Positions 8,287-17,291 of a DNA stretch of 64,000 nt are shown one piece after another. This DNA is from JBFELU01 sp041551965 (GTDB lineage: Bacteria; Actinomycetota; Acidimicrobiia; Spongiisociales; UBA11373), in assembly GCA_041551965.1 (NCBI GenBank), contig JBFELU010000001.1:14551-78550 (forward strand), in the 5' to 3' direction. The position numbers were made by a program, and so were the translations under genes. The first letter of the stretch is position 1. Each line of letters begins with the position of its first letter. A model generated the notes under the pieces. It was not told the DNA's origin. It did no database searches and saw only the letters and a program-made list of their open reading frames with translations.

Positions 8287-9726
8287 ATGAGAGCGATGGT
8301 GATCGGCGCCGGTGGCGCCACGCGAGATCTCCTGCGCCGCCTCGGTGAGTTGTGGGAGATCACGGTCGTGGACACCGATGCCGACCGGCTCGCCGAAGCG
8401 AGCCGGATCAGGGGCATAGAGGCGGTGATGGGCGACGGCTCGAGCCGGGTGGTGCTCGAGCGGGCCGGCATCGGTGACGCCGATGCGCTCGTTGCGGCCA
8501 CCAACGACGACGATGTGAACCTCGAAGTCTGCCGCCTCGCCAAGGGCCTCGGTCTGTTGCGGGTCGTCGCCGTGGCCGCCGCTCCGGAGCGCGTGCCCGA
8601 CTACCGGGATCTCGGTGTCCCGGCCGTCTCTCCGCACGGTCTCACCGCCCGACAGCTCGAGATCAGCCTGGAGCCGCAACGGGTCTCGTCGACGGCCTTT
8701 GCCCATGGTCGGGCCGAGGCCATCGAGTTCCACATCGGCGCCGACAACCCGGTGCGGGGTATCGCGTTGCGCGATCTGCATGCCGAGAGCTGGTTGATCG
8801 CCGCCATCCTTCGCGACGATCAGCTGATCGTTCCTCACGGGAACGCAGTGCTCAAGACCGGCGACCTCGTCACGGTGGTGGGCGCTGCGACCGACTTCTC
8901 GCTGATCGTGCGCACGTTCACGTCCGGAGCCGCCCGGTTCCCCCTCGATTTTGGCAAGAGGGTCGCCGTCGTGCTCGATTCGGAGTCGGATCTCGAGACG
9001 GTCGACGAGGCGATCTACCTGACCCGAAACACCCAGGCCTCTTCTCTGTTGCTGGTCCACCGGCGCCAGGAGGGCGTACGCGATGGTGCCCATGCCGCCG
9101 AGATCGATCGGTTGCTCGAGGCGGCCGACGACCGGGCCGACGGCGTCGAGATGTATCGACGACCGGTGTCGGGCCCTCCCGTCAGGAGCCTGCAGGGCGT
9201 CACGGCCGATGAGAGTGTCGGCGTCGTCGTGCTCCCCGCGCCGGGCGGTGGCTTCCTGGGCCGCCTACGGGCGACCAGAGCGCTCCGGCTGGCCACCCGG
9301 CTCGACCTCCCGGTGCTCTTCGCCCGCGGCTCCCATCCCTATCAGCACGTGGCGGCTCCGACCCACGATACGACGGGCGACTCGGGAGCAGCTCGGGCGG
9401 CGATCGACATCGCCTCGTTCGTCAAGGGTTCGTTGGCCGGCGTCGTGGTGATGGCACCCGCCTTTCTGACGGGGAGTGACGATCGTGAATCGGCAGTACG
9501 GGCGTTGACCAGGCTGCGGGAGGAGGCCTCCGTGCAGGGCGTCTCGGTCCGCCGGTGGCTCCGGCAGGGGAATCCGGTGCGGGTCCTGAGCGAACTGGGC
9601 GACGAATCCGAGCTGATGGTCATGGGCTCGCCATCCCGGCCTCCGTCGTGGTTCCGGCCCGGAATACTCGGACATCTCGTCGTGCGGTCGGCTTCGTCGT
9701 TGCTGGTCGTGCCGCCCATCGACTGA
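8287..9726 (+). CDS. RCK (TrkA-N/TrkA-C) regulator fused to a universal-stress-like domain
   Basis: 479 aa. The N-terminus (1-125) is a Rossmann RCK_N domain with the NAD motif GAGGATRDLL, an acidic strand end (VVDTDADR), and GDGSS and ATNDDDVN motifs as in TrkA. RCK_C follows (about 130-220, including LHAESWLIAAILRDDQ). Residues 225-479 look like two universal-stress-type halves; the last ends MVMGSPSRPP...LVVRSASSLLVVPPID, the usual USP C-terminal pattern. No membrane segment and no potassium channel or transporter gene is next to it. It is probably a cytosolic sensor gating a Trk/Ktr system or Na+/H+ antiporter encoded elsewhere. Domain order is clear; the partner is unknown. Confidence 0.8.
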   Translation: MRAMVIGAGGATRDLLRRLGELWEITVVDTDADRLAEASRIRGIEAVMGDGSSRVVLERAGIGDADALVAATNDDDVNLEVCRLAKGLGLLRVVAVAAAPERVPDYRDLGVPAVSPHGLTARQLEISLEPQRVSSTAFAHGRAEAIEFHIGADNPVRGIALRDLHAESWLIAAILRDDQLIVPHGNAVLKTGDLVTVVGAATDFSLIVRTFTSGAARFPLDFGKRVAVVLDSESDLETVDEAIYLTRNTQASSLLLVHRRQEGVRDGAHAAEIDRLLEAADDRADGVEMYRRPVSGPPVRSLQGVTADESVGVVVLPAPGGGFLGRLRATRALRLATRLDLPVLFARGSHPYQHVAAPTHDTTGDSGAARAAIDIASFVKGSLAGVVVMAPAFLTGSDDRESAVRALTRLREEASVQGVSVRRWLRQGNPVRVLSELGDESELMVMGSPSRPPSWFRPGILGHLVVRSASSLLVVPPID

Positions 9727-9781
9727 TGCCGGCGGCTCGGGTGATCGCGATGATCTTCGAATACATGACCGAGGAAGCTCG

Positions 9782-9943
9782 GTGAGACCTCTGCCGCCCC
9801 CTCCCGTCACGGCGGCCGATCGCCGGCGGCGTCGTCGTCGTGTGGCGGATCTGAAACGCCGAATTCGACGGGGACGGTACGTCGTCGACGCGGTGGACGT
9901 GGCGGAGGCGGTGCTTCGGTTCCACCGGGAGGGGCGCCGGTAG
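9782..9943 (+). CDS. Small FlgM-like (anti-sigma-28 C-terminal) protein
   Basis: 53 aa from GTG 9782 with GAGGAAG seven bases upstream. After a Pro/Arg-rich N-terminus the sequence DLKRRIRRGRYVVDAVDVAE closely follows the C-terminal FlgM pattern (I-x2-I-x2-G-x-Y-x-V-D-x3-V-A-E), the part of FlgM that binds sigma factor FliA/SigD. The long flexible N-terminus of true FlgM is missing. No flagellar gene is in the window. It may inhibit another sigma factor or be a short DNA- or protein-binding regulator. It lies between the TrkA-USP gene and dtd on the same strand; the dtd promoter may overlap its stop. Confidence 0.6.
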   Translation: MRPLPPPPVTAADRRRRRRRVADLKRRIRRGRYVVDAVDVAEAVLRFHREGRR

Positions 9944-9965
9944 TGTCGATGCCGGGAACCGAGCG

Positions 9966-10421
9966 ATGCGTGCGATAGCGCAGAGGGTGAGTGAGGCCCG
10001 AGTCCTCGTCGACGGCGAGGTCGTCGGGGCCATCGGTCGCGGCTTGGCGGTCCTCGTCGGGGTCGCCGTCGGGGACGATTCCCGGGATGCCGAGGCAATC
10101 GCGGTCAAACTCGGTGGCCTCCGGGTCTTTGCCGATGAGGCGGGGAAGATGAATCTGGCGGTGCAGGACGTGGGGGGGGCGGTGCTCGTCGTGAGCCAGT
10201 TCACCCTCCTCGCCGATGTCCGCAAGGGCCGCCGTCCTTCGTTCGTGGCCGCCGCTCCACCCGACCGGGCCGACCGCCTGGTGGGCGAAGTCGTCCAACG
10301 GCTGGAGGAGCGGGGCATCACCTGCGCCACCGGCTCGTTCGGTGCCCACATGAAGCTCGAGCTGGCCAACGACGGCCCGGTGACGATCATCATCGAATCC
10401 GAGCAGGGGCGCATCCTCTGA
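9966..10421 (+). CDS. dtd: D-aminoacyl-tRNA deacylase
   Basis: 151 aa, full-length DTD. The diagnostic active-site motifs are both present: SQFTLLAD (about residues 78-85) and NDGPVTI near the C-terminus (about 138-144). It releases D-amino acids (and glycine mischarged on tRNA-Ala) from tRNA, protecting translation. The ATG start fits the conserved MRAIAQRVSEARV beginning. A TAGTGT hexamer at 9941-9946, shared with the previous stop codon, is a possible -10, leaving a short leader. Confidence 0.96.
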   Translation: MRAIAQRVSEARVLVDGEVVGAIGRGLAVLVGVAVGDDSRDAEAIAVKLGGLRVFADEAGKMNLAVQDVGGAVLVVSQFTLLADVRKGRRPSFVAAAPPDRADRLVGEVVQRLEERGITCATGSFGAHMKLELANDGPVTIIIESEQGRIL

Positions 10422-10428
10422 TCCCTCC

Positions 10429-10434
10429 TACAGT
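10429..10434 (+). promoter_or_regulatory. -10 element of haem-binding protein gene (leaderless type)
   Basis: TACAGT ends 8 nt before GTG 10443 and follows the dtd stop by 7 nt. It supports the GTG at 10443 over the TTG at 10434, which would overlap the hexamer. Confidence 0.45.
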
Positions 10435-10442
10435 TGGGCGGC

Positions 10443-11057
10443 GTGGATCGGTTGCGGACCCTTCTGCGGGATCACATTCGAGGGGTGATCATCGCCGCGA
10501 TCGCGGTGGTCTCGCTGTTCTTTGCCCCGTGGCCGACGGTCGGCCTGCTCGCCTTGGCAACGGCGTCGTTGTGGCTGTATCGGGTTCGGTCCAATCGCAA
10601 TCCGCCGTCCTCGAAGCAGGAGCGGGCCAGGATGATGGCCTCGAGCGGGCTGCTCGTGCTGGCCGGCACCTTCTTTGCGATCCAGTTCATCCCGTACGGG
10701 CGCGCCCATGAGAACCCGCCGGTTGCGGTTGAGACGTCCTGGGACTCGGCCGAGACCGAGGATCTCTTTCGGAGGGCGTGCGCCGACTGTCACAGCAACG
10801 AGACGGTGTGGCCCTGGTTCAGCAGCATCGCTCCGGCCTCGTGGTGGGTGACCGCCAACGTCGAGGAAGGCCGGGCCGCCTTCAATGTGTCGGAGACGGT
10901 GTTCACTCGGGACCAGGTGGCCATCGCCATCGATGAGATCTCGAGCGGACGGATGCCGCCCGCCTACTACACGATGACCAAGCTCTCGGCCCGGCTGTCC
11001 GACGAGGAGACCGCTCGCCTGATCGAGGGGCTGGAGCGGTCCATGACTGCGCCCTAG
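10443..11057 (+). CDS. Membrane-anchored haem-binding (cytochrome c-like) protein
   Basis: 204 aa. Two N-terminal membrane segments lie at about residues 12-42 and 58-80. A periplasm-facing domain follows, containing one c-type haem motif CADCH (about residue 113) and the downstream sequence NETVWPWFSSIAPASWW, characteristic of the haem-binding domain family PF14376. The late ISSGRMPP segment supplies the usual Met ligand region. It is probably a small electron-transfer or haem-sensing protein of the cell envelope. Its stop shares a CTAG tetranucleotide with the convergent adnB stop. Confidence 0.8.
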   Translation: MDRLRTLLRDHIRGVIIAAIAVVSLFFAPWPTVGLLALATASLWLYRVRSNRNPPSSKQERARMMASSGLLVLAGTFFAIQFIPYGRAHENPPVAVETSWDSAETEDLFRRACADCHSNETVWPWFSSIAPASWWVTANVEEGRAAFNVSETVFTRDQVAIAIDEISSGRMPPAYYTMTKLSARLSDEETARLIEGLERSMTAP

Positions 11058-14000
11058 CCGGAGCCGACCCGGGCCGATCCTTCGGGACAGAAGCGCACGA
11101 AGTCGCAGTGGTGGCAGGCGGGCGACGGCATAGGCTCGTACTCCCCGGCCGATGCCGCCGCCACCAGGTCCTCCAGCCGGGCACGCGCCTCCGAGAGCCA
11201 TTCGGCGTCGACCGTCTCGGCGACCTCCTCGAGCCCGCCTCCGAGATAGACGAAGGCGACCGTGATCTCGGAAGGCGGAGGATCCGCAAAGCCCGCCTCG
11301 TGAACGGCCAACCCGTACGCCTGGAGCTGGGTACGGCGGGCAGGGTCGTCGCTGCGGCGCCCGCTCTTGAAGTCGACGATCTCCCAGACCCCCGGCGAGG
11401 ATTCGTAGACGGCATCGATTCGGCCCCCGATCCGCCCGGTGTCGAGGGCGAGGTCGAACGGCGCCTCGATCAGGAGGGGCCGTTCCCGAGCGAAGCGAGA
11501 GGCCAGGAACGCCGCATAGGCGCCCTCGGAGTCGCCCCGGTCCTCCCCGGGCCCGAGGTCGTAGAGGTCGTCGGTGAGGTCGTCCAGCGCCATGCTCCCG
11601 CGGTTGTGCAGTTCGATGCGGCGGTGGAGTTCGATGCCTCGTCGCAGTCGCGGGGAAGGGCGGCGAGGGAGGCGGTCGATCTCGGACCAGTAGAAGCGTT
11701 TGGGGCACGTGGCATAGGTCACCAGTCCGGTGACCGATGTTCGGAAGGCCGGCTGCTCAGGGACCGCGACCGGGGGCTCGGCGATCCCCTCCAGGGTCAA
11801 CTGCAGCTGCTCCATGCGGGCATCGTATGCTCCCCCGCCTCCCTCGTCCTCGGCGAGGCGGCGGGGGAGCGAGGGGTCCTCCAGCGCCTGTCGAAGCACG
11901 GCGCGCCAGCCGCCGGGGAATGCCGGATCGGGTCCGCCGGAGTGGTCGTCTTCGAATCGCAGTGTCGCCGGCGGATCTCCCGGTTCGGTTTCGGCGACGA
12001 CCTCCTCTCCGATCTCGGCGACCAAGCGATACAGCGGTCCCGGCCGTCTCGGCCGTTTCTCCGAGTACCAGAAGGCGCCGGTGCCCACGAGGTGCGTGGC
12101 GGCTCTGGTGACCCCCACGTATGCGGTCCGCCACTCCTGATCGTCGTGGAGGGATCGCAGCAGGTCCATTCGCTGCCGATCGTCGGTGGGCAGCGTCGGG
12201 AAGAATCCGGCGTCGAGCCGCAGTTCGAACGGCAGGTACTGCGGCTTGGCGACCGGATCGGGGTGGGCGTGGGCTCGGGCTGGGAAGGTGTCTTGGCACA
12301 GGGCCGGGAGGAACACCACCGGCCACTCCAATCCCTTGCTGCGATGCACGGTGAGCAGTACGACTGCATCCGATCCGCTGACCGCGGCGGTGTCGAGGGC
12401 CTCGGTGCCCCGCTCCTCGCGAAGCAGATCCAGGTAATCCAGGAACGCCTCCAGCGATGGGCCGCCCTCGAGAGGGCTCCACTCCTCGGCGAGGTCGAGG
12501 AAGCGGTACAGGTTCAGGCGTGCCGAGAGCCGGGCGGCGTCGTCGAGGGCCTCGACCTCCTGCCATGCGCCGGTTCGATCCAGCACCGATCGGCAGAGAT
12601 CGACGAGGGTCGCCGCCTGGGCCGTTTCGAGAAGGCCGCGGTACACGTCGAGGAAGGCCTCCAAGCGGCGGCTCGCCTCGGCGGGTGGACCATCGCACTC
12701 CTCGAGGTGCTCGATGGCCTCGAGCAGCGCCCACCCGATACCGCCGACGTCGTCGTCGGATGCCCCCGGGCGGTGTTGGCGCACCCATCGAGCCAGCGGT
12801 GCGAGGTCGCCGAGGCCGAGGCGGTAGAACGGTCCGAGCAGCACCCGGAGCAGTGCCGGAGCATCGTCGGGCCGGTCGAGGATCGTCAGCCAGGCCCACA
12901 GGTCTGCCACCTCGGGGACTTCGAGCAGCCCGCCGAGGGCGGCGACTTCGACTGGGATTCCCTGCCGCTCGAGCGCCTCCCGAACCAGCCCCATTTGCCG
13001 GTGACCTCGAAACAGGATCGCCATGTCGCTCCACCCGGTGCCGCCGTCGCGGAGCCGGGTCACCTCGGTTGCGATCCAGCGGGCTTCGTCGAGGGCGGTG
13101 CGGAACCACCCGGCACGCACCGAGCCCGGGCCGGCACCTTCGAGCGGACGGAGGTCTTGTCGTTCGGTCCCGTTCCCGATCCGGCTCCCGACGGCGTTGG
13201 CCAGATCGATGATCCGACCGGCCGAACGGCGGTTGACCGACAGCGGCAGGGTGACGGCGGGCGTCCCGTCGGAGGCCGGGAAATGGGTGGGGAAGGCTGC
13301 GAAGTTCTCGAGCGAAGCCCCCCGCCACTCGTAGATCGTCTGATCCGGATCGCCGACGGCGGTGACCGGAAAGCCGTCCCCGAAGAGGGTTCGCAACAGC
13401 TCGCGCTGGGCGGGATTGGTGTCCTGGTATTCGTCGAGCAAGATGACTCGATACCGGTTGCGGATCCGCTCGGCGATCTCCGGGTGCAGAGTCACCAGGC
13501 GGTGGGCGCCGGTGATCAGATCGGCGTAGTCGATCAGGCCGAGGGATCGCTTGCGTTGCCCGTACCACTCGAGCGCACGCGCCATCTCGAGCCGTTGTGA
13601 CCAGATCTCATCGGGCTCGGCAGGTGCGGCGTCGATGAGATCGGCGGGCGTGAGCAGATGGTCGCCGAGCTGTCCGCCGAGTACGGCGAGCTCGTCGACG
13701 CGATGGCCGGGAGCGGTGAGATCCAGTTCGGGGGCTGCGGTCAGGGCCCGGGTGAGCAGCTGGCGCGAGTAGCCGGGGGTGATGAGCCCCGCGGATCGCT
13801 CGATTCCTATCAGGGCGCCGAACTCGCGCAGCAGACCCAAGGAGAAGCCGTGATAGGTGGCCACCTCCACGTCGCGTCCCTCGGCCGCCAGTTCGGGGAG
13901 CAGGCTTCGAAGACGATCGGAAAGCTCGGCGGCAGCCTTGTTGGTGAACGTGACCCCGAGCGCCTCCTCGGGGGCGACCGCGTTGGCCCGCACCAGCGCC

Positions 14001-14116
14001 TCGAGCCGGAGCGCCATCGTCGTGGTCTTCCCGGTGCCGGCGCCGGCCAGCACGCGAAGCGGGCTCGGGGGGAACCGGAGGACGACGGCCTGCTCGGGAG
14101 AGGGGGTGATCCTCAT
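11054..14116 (-). CDS. adnB: AdnB-like helicase-nuclease subunit (UvrD helicase plus RecB-type nuclease)
   Basis: 1020 aa from the ATG at 14116, which overlaps the adnA stop as ATGA. The N-terminus has a Q-motif (PSPEQ) and Walker A AGAGTGKTT. DEYQDTNP is motif II and TVHRSKGLEWPVVFLP lies in the later motor motifs. The C-terminus is a PD-(D/E)XK nuclease (GGRIDAV, then IVDFKSGR) bracketed by cysteines of an iron-sulphur clamp (TCPKRFYW; CHHCDFVRFC). In mycobacteria AdnA and AdnB form a heterodimeric motor-nuclease that resects double-strand breaks in place of RecBCD. Length, order and motifs fit AdnB. Confidence 0.88.
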   Translation of the reverse strand: MRITPSPEQAVVLRFPPSPLRVLAGAGTGKTTTMALRLEALVRANAVAPEEALGVTFTNKAAAELSDRLRSLLPELAAEGRDVEVATYHGFSLGLLREFGALIGIERSAGLITPGYSRQLLTRALTAAPELDLTAPGHRVDELAVLGGQLGDHLLTPADLIDAAPAEPDEIWSQRLEMARALEWYGQRKRSLGLIDYADLITGAHRLVTLHPEIAERIRNRYRVILLDEYQDTNPAQRELLRTLFGDGFPVTAVGDPDQTIYEWRGASLENFAAFPTHFPASDGTPAVTLPLSVNRRSAGRIIDLANAVGSRIGNGTERQDLRPLEGAGPGSVRAGWFRTALDEARWIATEVTRLRDGGTGWSDMAILFRGHRQMGLVREALERQGIPVEVAALGGLLEVPEVADLWAWLTILDRPDDAPALLRVLLGPFYRLGLGDLAPLARWVRQHRPGASDDDVGGIGWALLEAIEHLEECDGPPAEASRRLEAFLDVYRGLLETAQAATLVDLCRSVLDRTGAWQEVEALDDAARLSARLNLYRFLDLAEEWSPLEGGPSLEAFLDYLDLLREERGTEALDTAAVSGSDAVVLLTVHRSKGLEWPVVFLPALCQDTFPARAHAHPDPVAKPQYLPFELRLDAGFFPTLPTDDRQRMDLLRSLHDDQEWRTAYVGVTRAATHLVGTGAFWYSEKRPRRPGPLYRLVAEIGEEVVAETEPGDPPATLRFEDDHSGGPDPAFPGGWRAVLRQALEDPSLPRRLAEDEGGGGAYDARMEQLQLTLEGIAEPPVAVPEQPAFRTSVTGLVTYATCPKRFYWSEIDRLPRRPSPRLRRGIELHRRIELHNRGSMALDDLTDDLYDLGPGEDRGDSEGAYAAFLASRFARERPLLIEAPFDLALDTGRIGGRIDAVYESSPGVWEIVDFKSGRRSDDPARRTQLQAYGLAVHEAGFADPPPSEITVAFVYLGGGLEEVAETVDAEWLSEARARLEDLVAAASAGEYEPMPSPACHHCDFVRFCPEGSARVGSG

Positions 14117-17076
14117 CCGCAATATGCCTCCCTCCCGTCCGGCCACTCCGGGCAGGTCGAACGAACGGGGCAACGGTCACATCGCGGGCCGGGACGAGGC
14201 CTCCAGTCCTCGCCGGTGATGCCGGCGGCGGCTGCGGCGAGGAGGTCGGAGACCTCGTTGAGATGGGCGGGATCGAACGTCCGCACGGTGATGCCCTTGG
14301 CGCGGGTTCCCGGGTACCAGAACTCGGCCGCGCCCACCTCGCCGAGCGCGGCGATCTCGGGGTCTGTCGCCGCTGCCATGGAGTAGAAGCCGAGCTGCAC
14401 CGAGGCAGCCACCTCGGCGACGGAAGGAGCGGAACCGGAGGTCTTGTAGTCCACGATCCGCACCAGCGGGGTGGCGCCGTCCCGTTCTTCGACCTCGATG
14501 CGGTCGATGCGCCCTCGCCAGGTCGTGTCCCCGATGAGAGCGGTGACCTCGTGTTCGACCCGGATGACCCGGCCCGTTCCGGGCCACGCCGAATAGAGGC
14601 GGGTGAGCAGGCGCTCGGCCCTTCTCCGCCACGCCGCCGCCCAGGGACCATCACCGAACGGCACGGGGTCCCAATGATCGGTGAGGGTGGCGAGAGCGTC
14701 TTCGAGCGTTCCGTGGGGATCGCCCCGCTCGGATGCCTGCTGCTCCACCATTTCGAGAACACGGTGGATCAGGTTGCCGAGCTCCTGATAGACGGACCGT
14801 CCCACATCGATGTGGAGCCTCCGGCCGAGCACGTAGTGCCGGGGACAGTCGAGGTAGGCGTCCGCCTGGCTGGGCGACAGCACCGGGTCGGGGGGGATCA
14901 GTCCGGTGTCGGGCCCGCGAGCCAAGACCCCTGCGTAGGTGATCGGTGCTCGGGGTCGCCAGGGTCCACCGGTGACCAGGGCTCCGAGCGCAGCACGGCG
15001 GAGGGCACCGGGATGGGCGGGATCACGGATGGTTCGCCGCAGCCAGGCCTCGGCCTCCAGCGGGGTGGCCGGCACCGGGTCGCTGACGGGATCCGAGAGT
15101 GCATCCTCCATGCGGTCGGCTCCCGCGACGAGCGGGAGGAAACGGCTCGGCACCCCGCGACCGTCCTCGAAGCCGACGGTCGTACAGGTCCAGATCACCC
15201 GTCGGGTGGCGCGAGTCATCGCGGTGTAGGCGAGGCGCATCTCCTCCTGGAGACGAAAACGGATGTATTCGGTGGGAGGCGTGGGGATCTCGGTGAGATG
15301 GCGGGTGCCGAGCAGCGATTCGCGGGCCCGGAGGTCGGGAAAGACTCCTTCGCGGGCATCGGCGATCACGACGACGTCGAACTCGAGACCCTTGGCCTGG
15401 TGGAGGGTGGTGAGCACCAGGCGGTCGTCGGAAGGCGCGTGGAACTCCAGCAGCGGTGTCGCCTCGAAATCCTCGGTGATGCTCAATGCCACGTAGTCGG
15501 CCAGGGTGGCCTGCGGGTCTCGTTCGCCGAGCCGCGTCAAGACCTGCGCCAACGAGGACCAAGCGATTCGATCGGCGCGGGAGCGGTCGTTTGTGACCGA
15601 CTCGGCAAAGGCCGGGAGGGTCGACCATAGGTGCCAGAATCCGTCGGCCGCCGGCATCTCGATGGCCCAGGAGGGATCCTCGAGCAGGCCGGCGAGGGCT
15701 GATCCGCCCCCCTCCAGGCTGCGGAGCACATCGGGCCAACCGGCGTCCTCGGCCGACCGGCGGCGGCGCAGTTCCCGCATCGCCGACAGCGGCAGGCGGA
15801 ACAGAGGCCCGAGGAGGAGCCGCCGCATCGCTGCTTCCGACTCGTGTGTGGCTGCGGTGACACAGTCGAGGACGACCCGCACCGCCGGATGGTCGACGAG
15901 CCTCGCATCGGGGGGATCGTGGGGGATGCCTCGCCGGTCCAGGGAGCGGGAGAGTTCGGACAAGAACGGGTTCTTGGAGCGCACCAGTACCGCCATACGG
16001 CGGTACGGGGTGTGCTCCCTGAGATGAATGCGCTCCAGGGTGGCGGCGATCCACTCGGCCTCGTGGGTCTGCTGATCGAAGGCGTAGGTCTCGACGGAGC
16101 CGCGGGTTGCGGCCGGAGTGACCGGCCCCGCGGCGCCCGGCAATCGTCCGCCGGCGGTCACCCTGACTGCGGCATCGAGGATCTCGGCCGGAACCCGAAA
16201 GGACGTGGTCAGCACGATACGGCGTGCCGGATCCCCCGCGGCGTCGGGGAACGCGGTGGGGAACGCCTCGATGTTGCCGAGACGGGCTCCCCGGAACGAG
16301 TAGATCGACTGATAGGGATCGCCTGCCGCCGTGAGGTTGCGATGCTCGCGATACAGCAACTCGAGGATCCGGGCCTGGGCGAGCGTGGTGTCCTGGTACT
16401 CATCGACCAGGATGTAGTCGTATTCCGCGGCGACCCGGCCGGCGGCCCCGGGTTGGGAGAGCAGTGACACCGCCCTGGTTTGCAGCGAGCCGTAATCGAG
16501 CCGGTGGGCCGCCTCGAGTGCCGTCTGATAGTGGCCGAGAAAGGCGGGGAGTCGCCGCCAGTCGGCTCGCTCCGTGGCCCGGACGGCCAGCGCCTCGGGA
16601 TCGATCAGCTGCTCGCCACAGCGGAGGATGAAGTCGGCCACCTCGTTGGCAAAGGTCTGGCTGGTGAGCAGGCCCCGGTAGGGCAACGGCCAGGAGTCCG
16701 GGTCCTCAGAGGCCAGGAGCTCGTGGACCAGGGCCACCTGCTCCGGGCCGGTGAGGAGCGGCGGCACCCCGCGGTCATCGGCGTCGTGCGCCTCCAGGAG
16801 TCGGTGAGCCAGGCCGTGGAAGGTGAAGGCGCTGACTCTGGTGAGCGACCGGCCCAGTCCCTCGGTGACCCTCGTCCGCAGATCGGCCGCCCCTCTTCGC
16901 GAAAACGAGAGCAGGAGGATGCGTTCGGGCCCGACCCGCTCTTCGTCGATGAGGTGGAGGGCCCGTCGGACGAGGAACTCCGTCTTGCCGGTCCCCGGTC
17001 CCGCCACCACGAGCTGCGGCCCCGACGCCCGTGCGATCGCCTCCGGCCAGTCCCCGGGGTCGACGCGCACCTCCAT
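14113..17076 (-). CDS. adnA: AdnA-like helicase-nuclease subunit
   Basis: 987 aa with the same architecture as its downstream partner. Walker A is AGPGTGKTEF near residue 27, followed by LLSFSRRGAADLRTRV. DEYQDTT is motif II and TTLHQAKGLEFDVVVI a later motor motif. The C-terminal nuclease has WRGRIDRIEV and IVDYKTSGS, with Fe-S cysteines in DCPRHYVL and RCDRCPVRSTC. The Walker A is intact here; mycobacterial work assigns the main motor role to AdnB, so the relative contribution in this species is open. A TAGCGT hexamer 6 nt upstream of the ATG marks the operon promoter. First gene of adnA-adnB. Confidence 0.88.
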   Translation of the reverse strand: MEVRVDPGDWPEAIARASGPQLVVAGPGTGKTEFLVRRALHLIDEERVGPERILLLSFSRRGAADLRTRVTEGLGRSLTRVSAFTFHGLAHRLLEAHDADDRGVPPLLTGPEQVALVHELLASEDPDSWPLPYRGLLTSQTFANEVADFILRCGEQLIDPEALAVRATERADWRRLPAFLGHYQTALEAAHRLDYGSLQTRAVSLLSQPGAAGRVAAEYDYILVDEYQDTTLAQARILELLYREHRNLTAAGDPYQSIYSFRGARLGNIEAFPTAFPDAAGDPARRIVLTTSFRVPAEILDAAVRVTAGGRLPGAAGPVTPAATRGSVETYAFDQQTHEAEWIAATLERIHLREHTPYRRMAVLVRSKNPFLSELSRSLDRRGIPHDPPDARLVDHPAVRVVLDCVTAATHESEAAMRRLLLGPLFRLPLSAMRELRRRRSAEDAGWPDVLRSLEGGGSALAGLLEDPSWAIEMPAADGFWHLWSTLPAFAESVTNDRSRADRIAWSSLAQVLTRLGERDPQATLADYVALSITEDFEATPLLEFHAPSDDRLVLTTLHQAKGLEFDVVVIADAREGVFPDLRARESLLGTRHLTEIPTPPTEYIRFRLQEEMRLAYTAMTRATRRVIWTCTTVGFEDGRGVPSRFLPLVAGADRMEDALSDPVSDPVPATPLEAEAWLRRTIRDPAHPGALRRAALGALVTGGPWRPRAPITYAGVLARGPDTGLIPPDPVLSPSQADAYLDCPRHYVLGRRLHIDVGRSVYQELGNLIHRVLEMVEQQASERGDPHGTLEDALATLTDHWDPVPFGDGPWAAAWRRRAERLLTRLYSAWPGTGRVIRVEHEVTALIGDTTWRGRIDRIEVEERDGATPLVRIVDYKTSGSAPSVAEVAASVQLGFYSMAAATDPEIAALGEVGAAEFWYPGTRAKGITVRTFDPAHLNEVSDLLAAAAAGITGEDWRPRPGPRCDRCPVRSTCPEWPDGREAYCG

Positions 17077-17082
17077 GTGCGT

Positions 17083-17088
17083 ACGCTA
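17083..17088 (-). promoter_or_regulatory. -10 element of adnAB (leaderless type)
   Basis: On the minus strand TAGCGT ends exactly 6 nt before the adnA ATG, predicting a leaderless adnAB mRNA. No clear -35. Confidence 0.5.
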
Positions 17089-17156
17089 TCGCGGCGCTGT
17101 GACGCGTCTCGAGACGCTCCCCGGCAGAGGAAGGGTCACCGCCGTAAGGTCGACCG

Positions 17157-17290
17157 TCCCGTGCCGACGGGATCCCCGGGCGGGACCGGGGATCGCTGAG
17201 GGAACGAGTCCCCTGATTCCCGAGAGGCGCCGAAACGGGTGGCAGATCTGATCTGTGTCGACGACGGCGAAGCTCGGGGGGCGTCTCGTC
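17157..17290 (+). other. Intergenic segment with three perfect hairpins
   Basis: The 215 bp between recB-like nuclease and adnA contain no credible gene. On the plus strand three consecutive perfect stems occur: 17157-17172 (6 bp, loop GCCG), 17172-17193 (8 bp, ATCCCCGG with CCGGGGAT) and 17200-17221 (5 bp, GGGAA with TTCCC). A TAAGGT hexamer at 17145-17150 is a possible plus-strand -10. It could be a small RNA or a terminator region of the minus-strand nuclease gene. Strand and boundaries are uncertain. Confidence 0.3.
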
Positions 17291-17291
17291 C

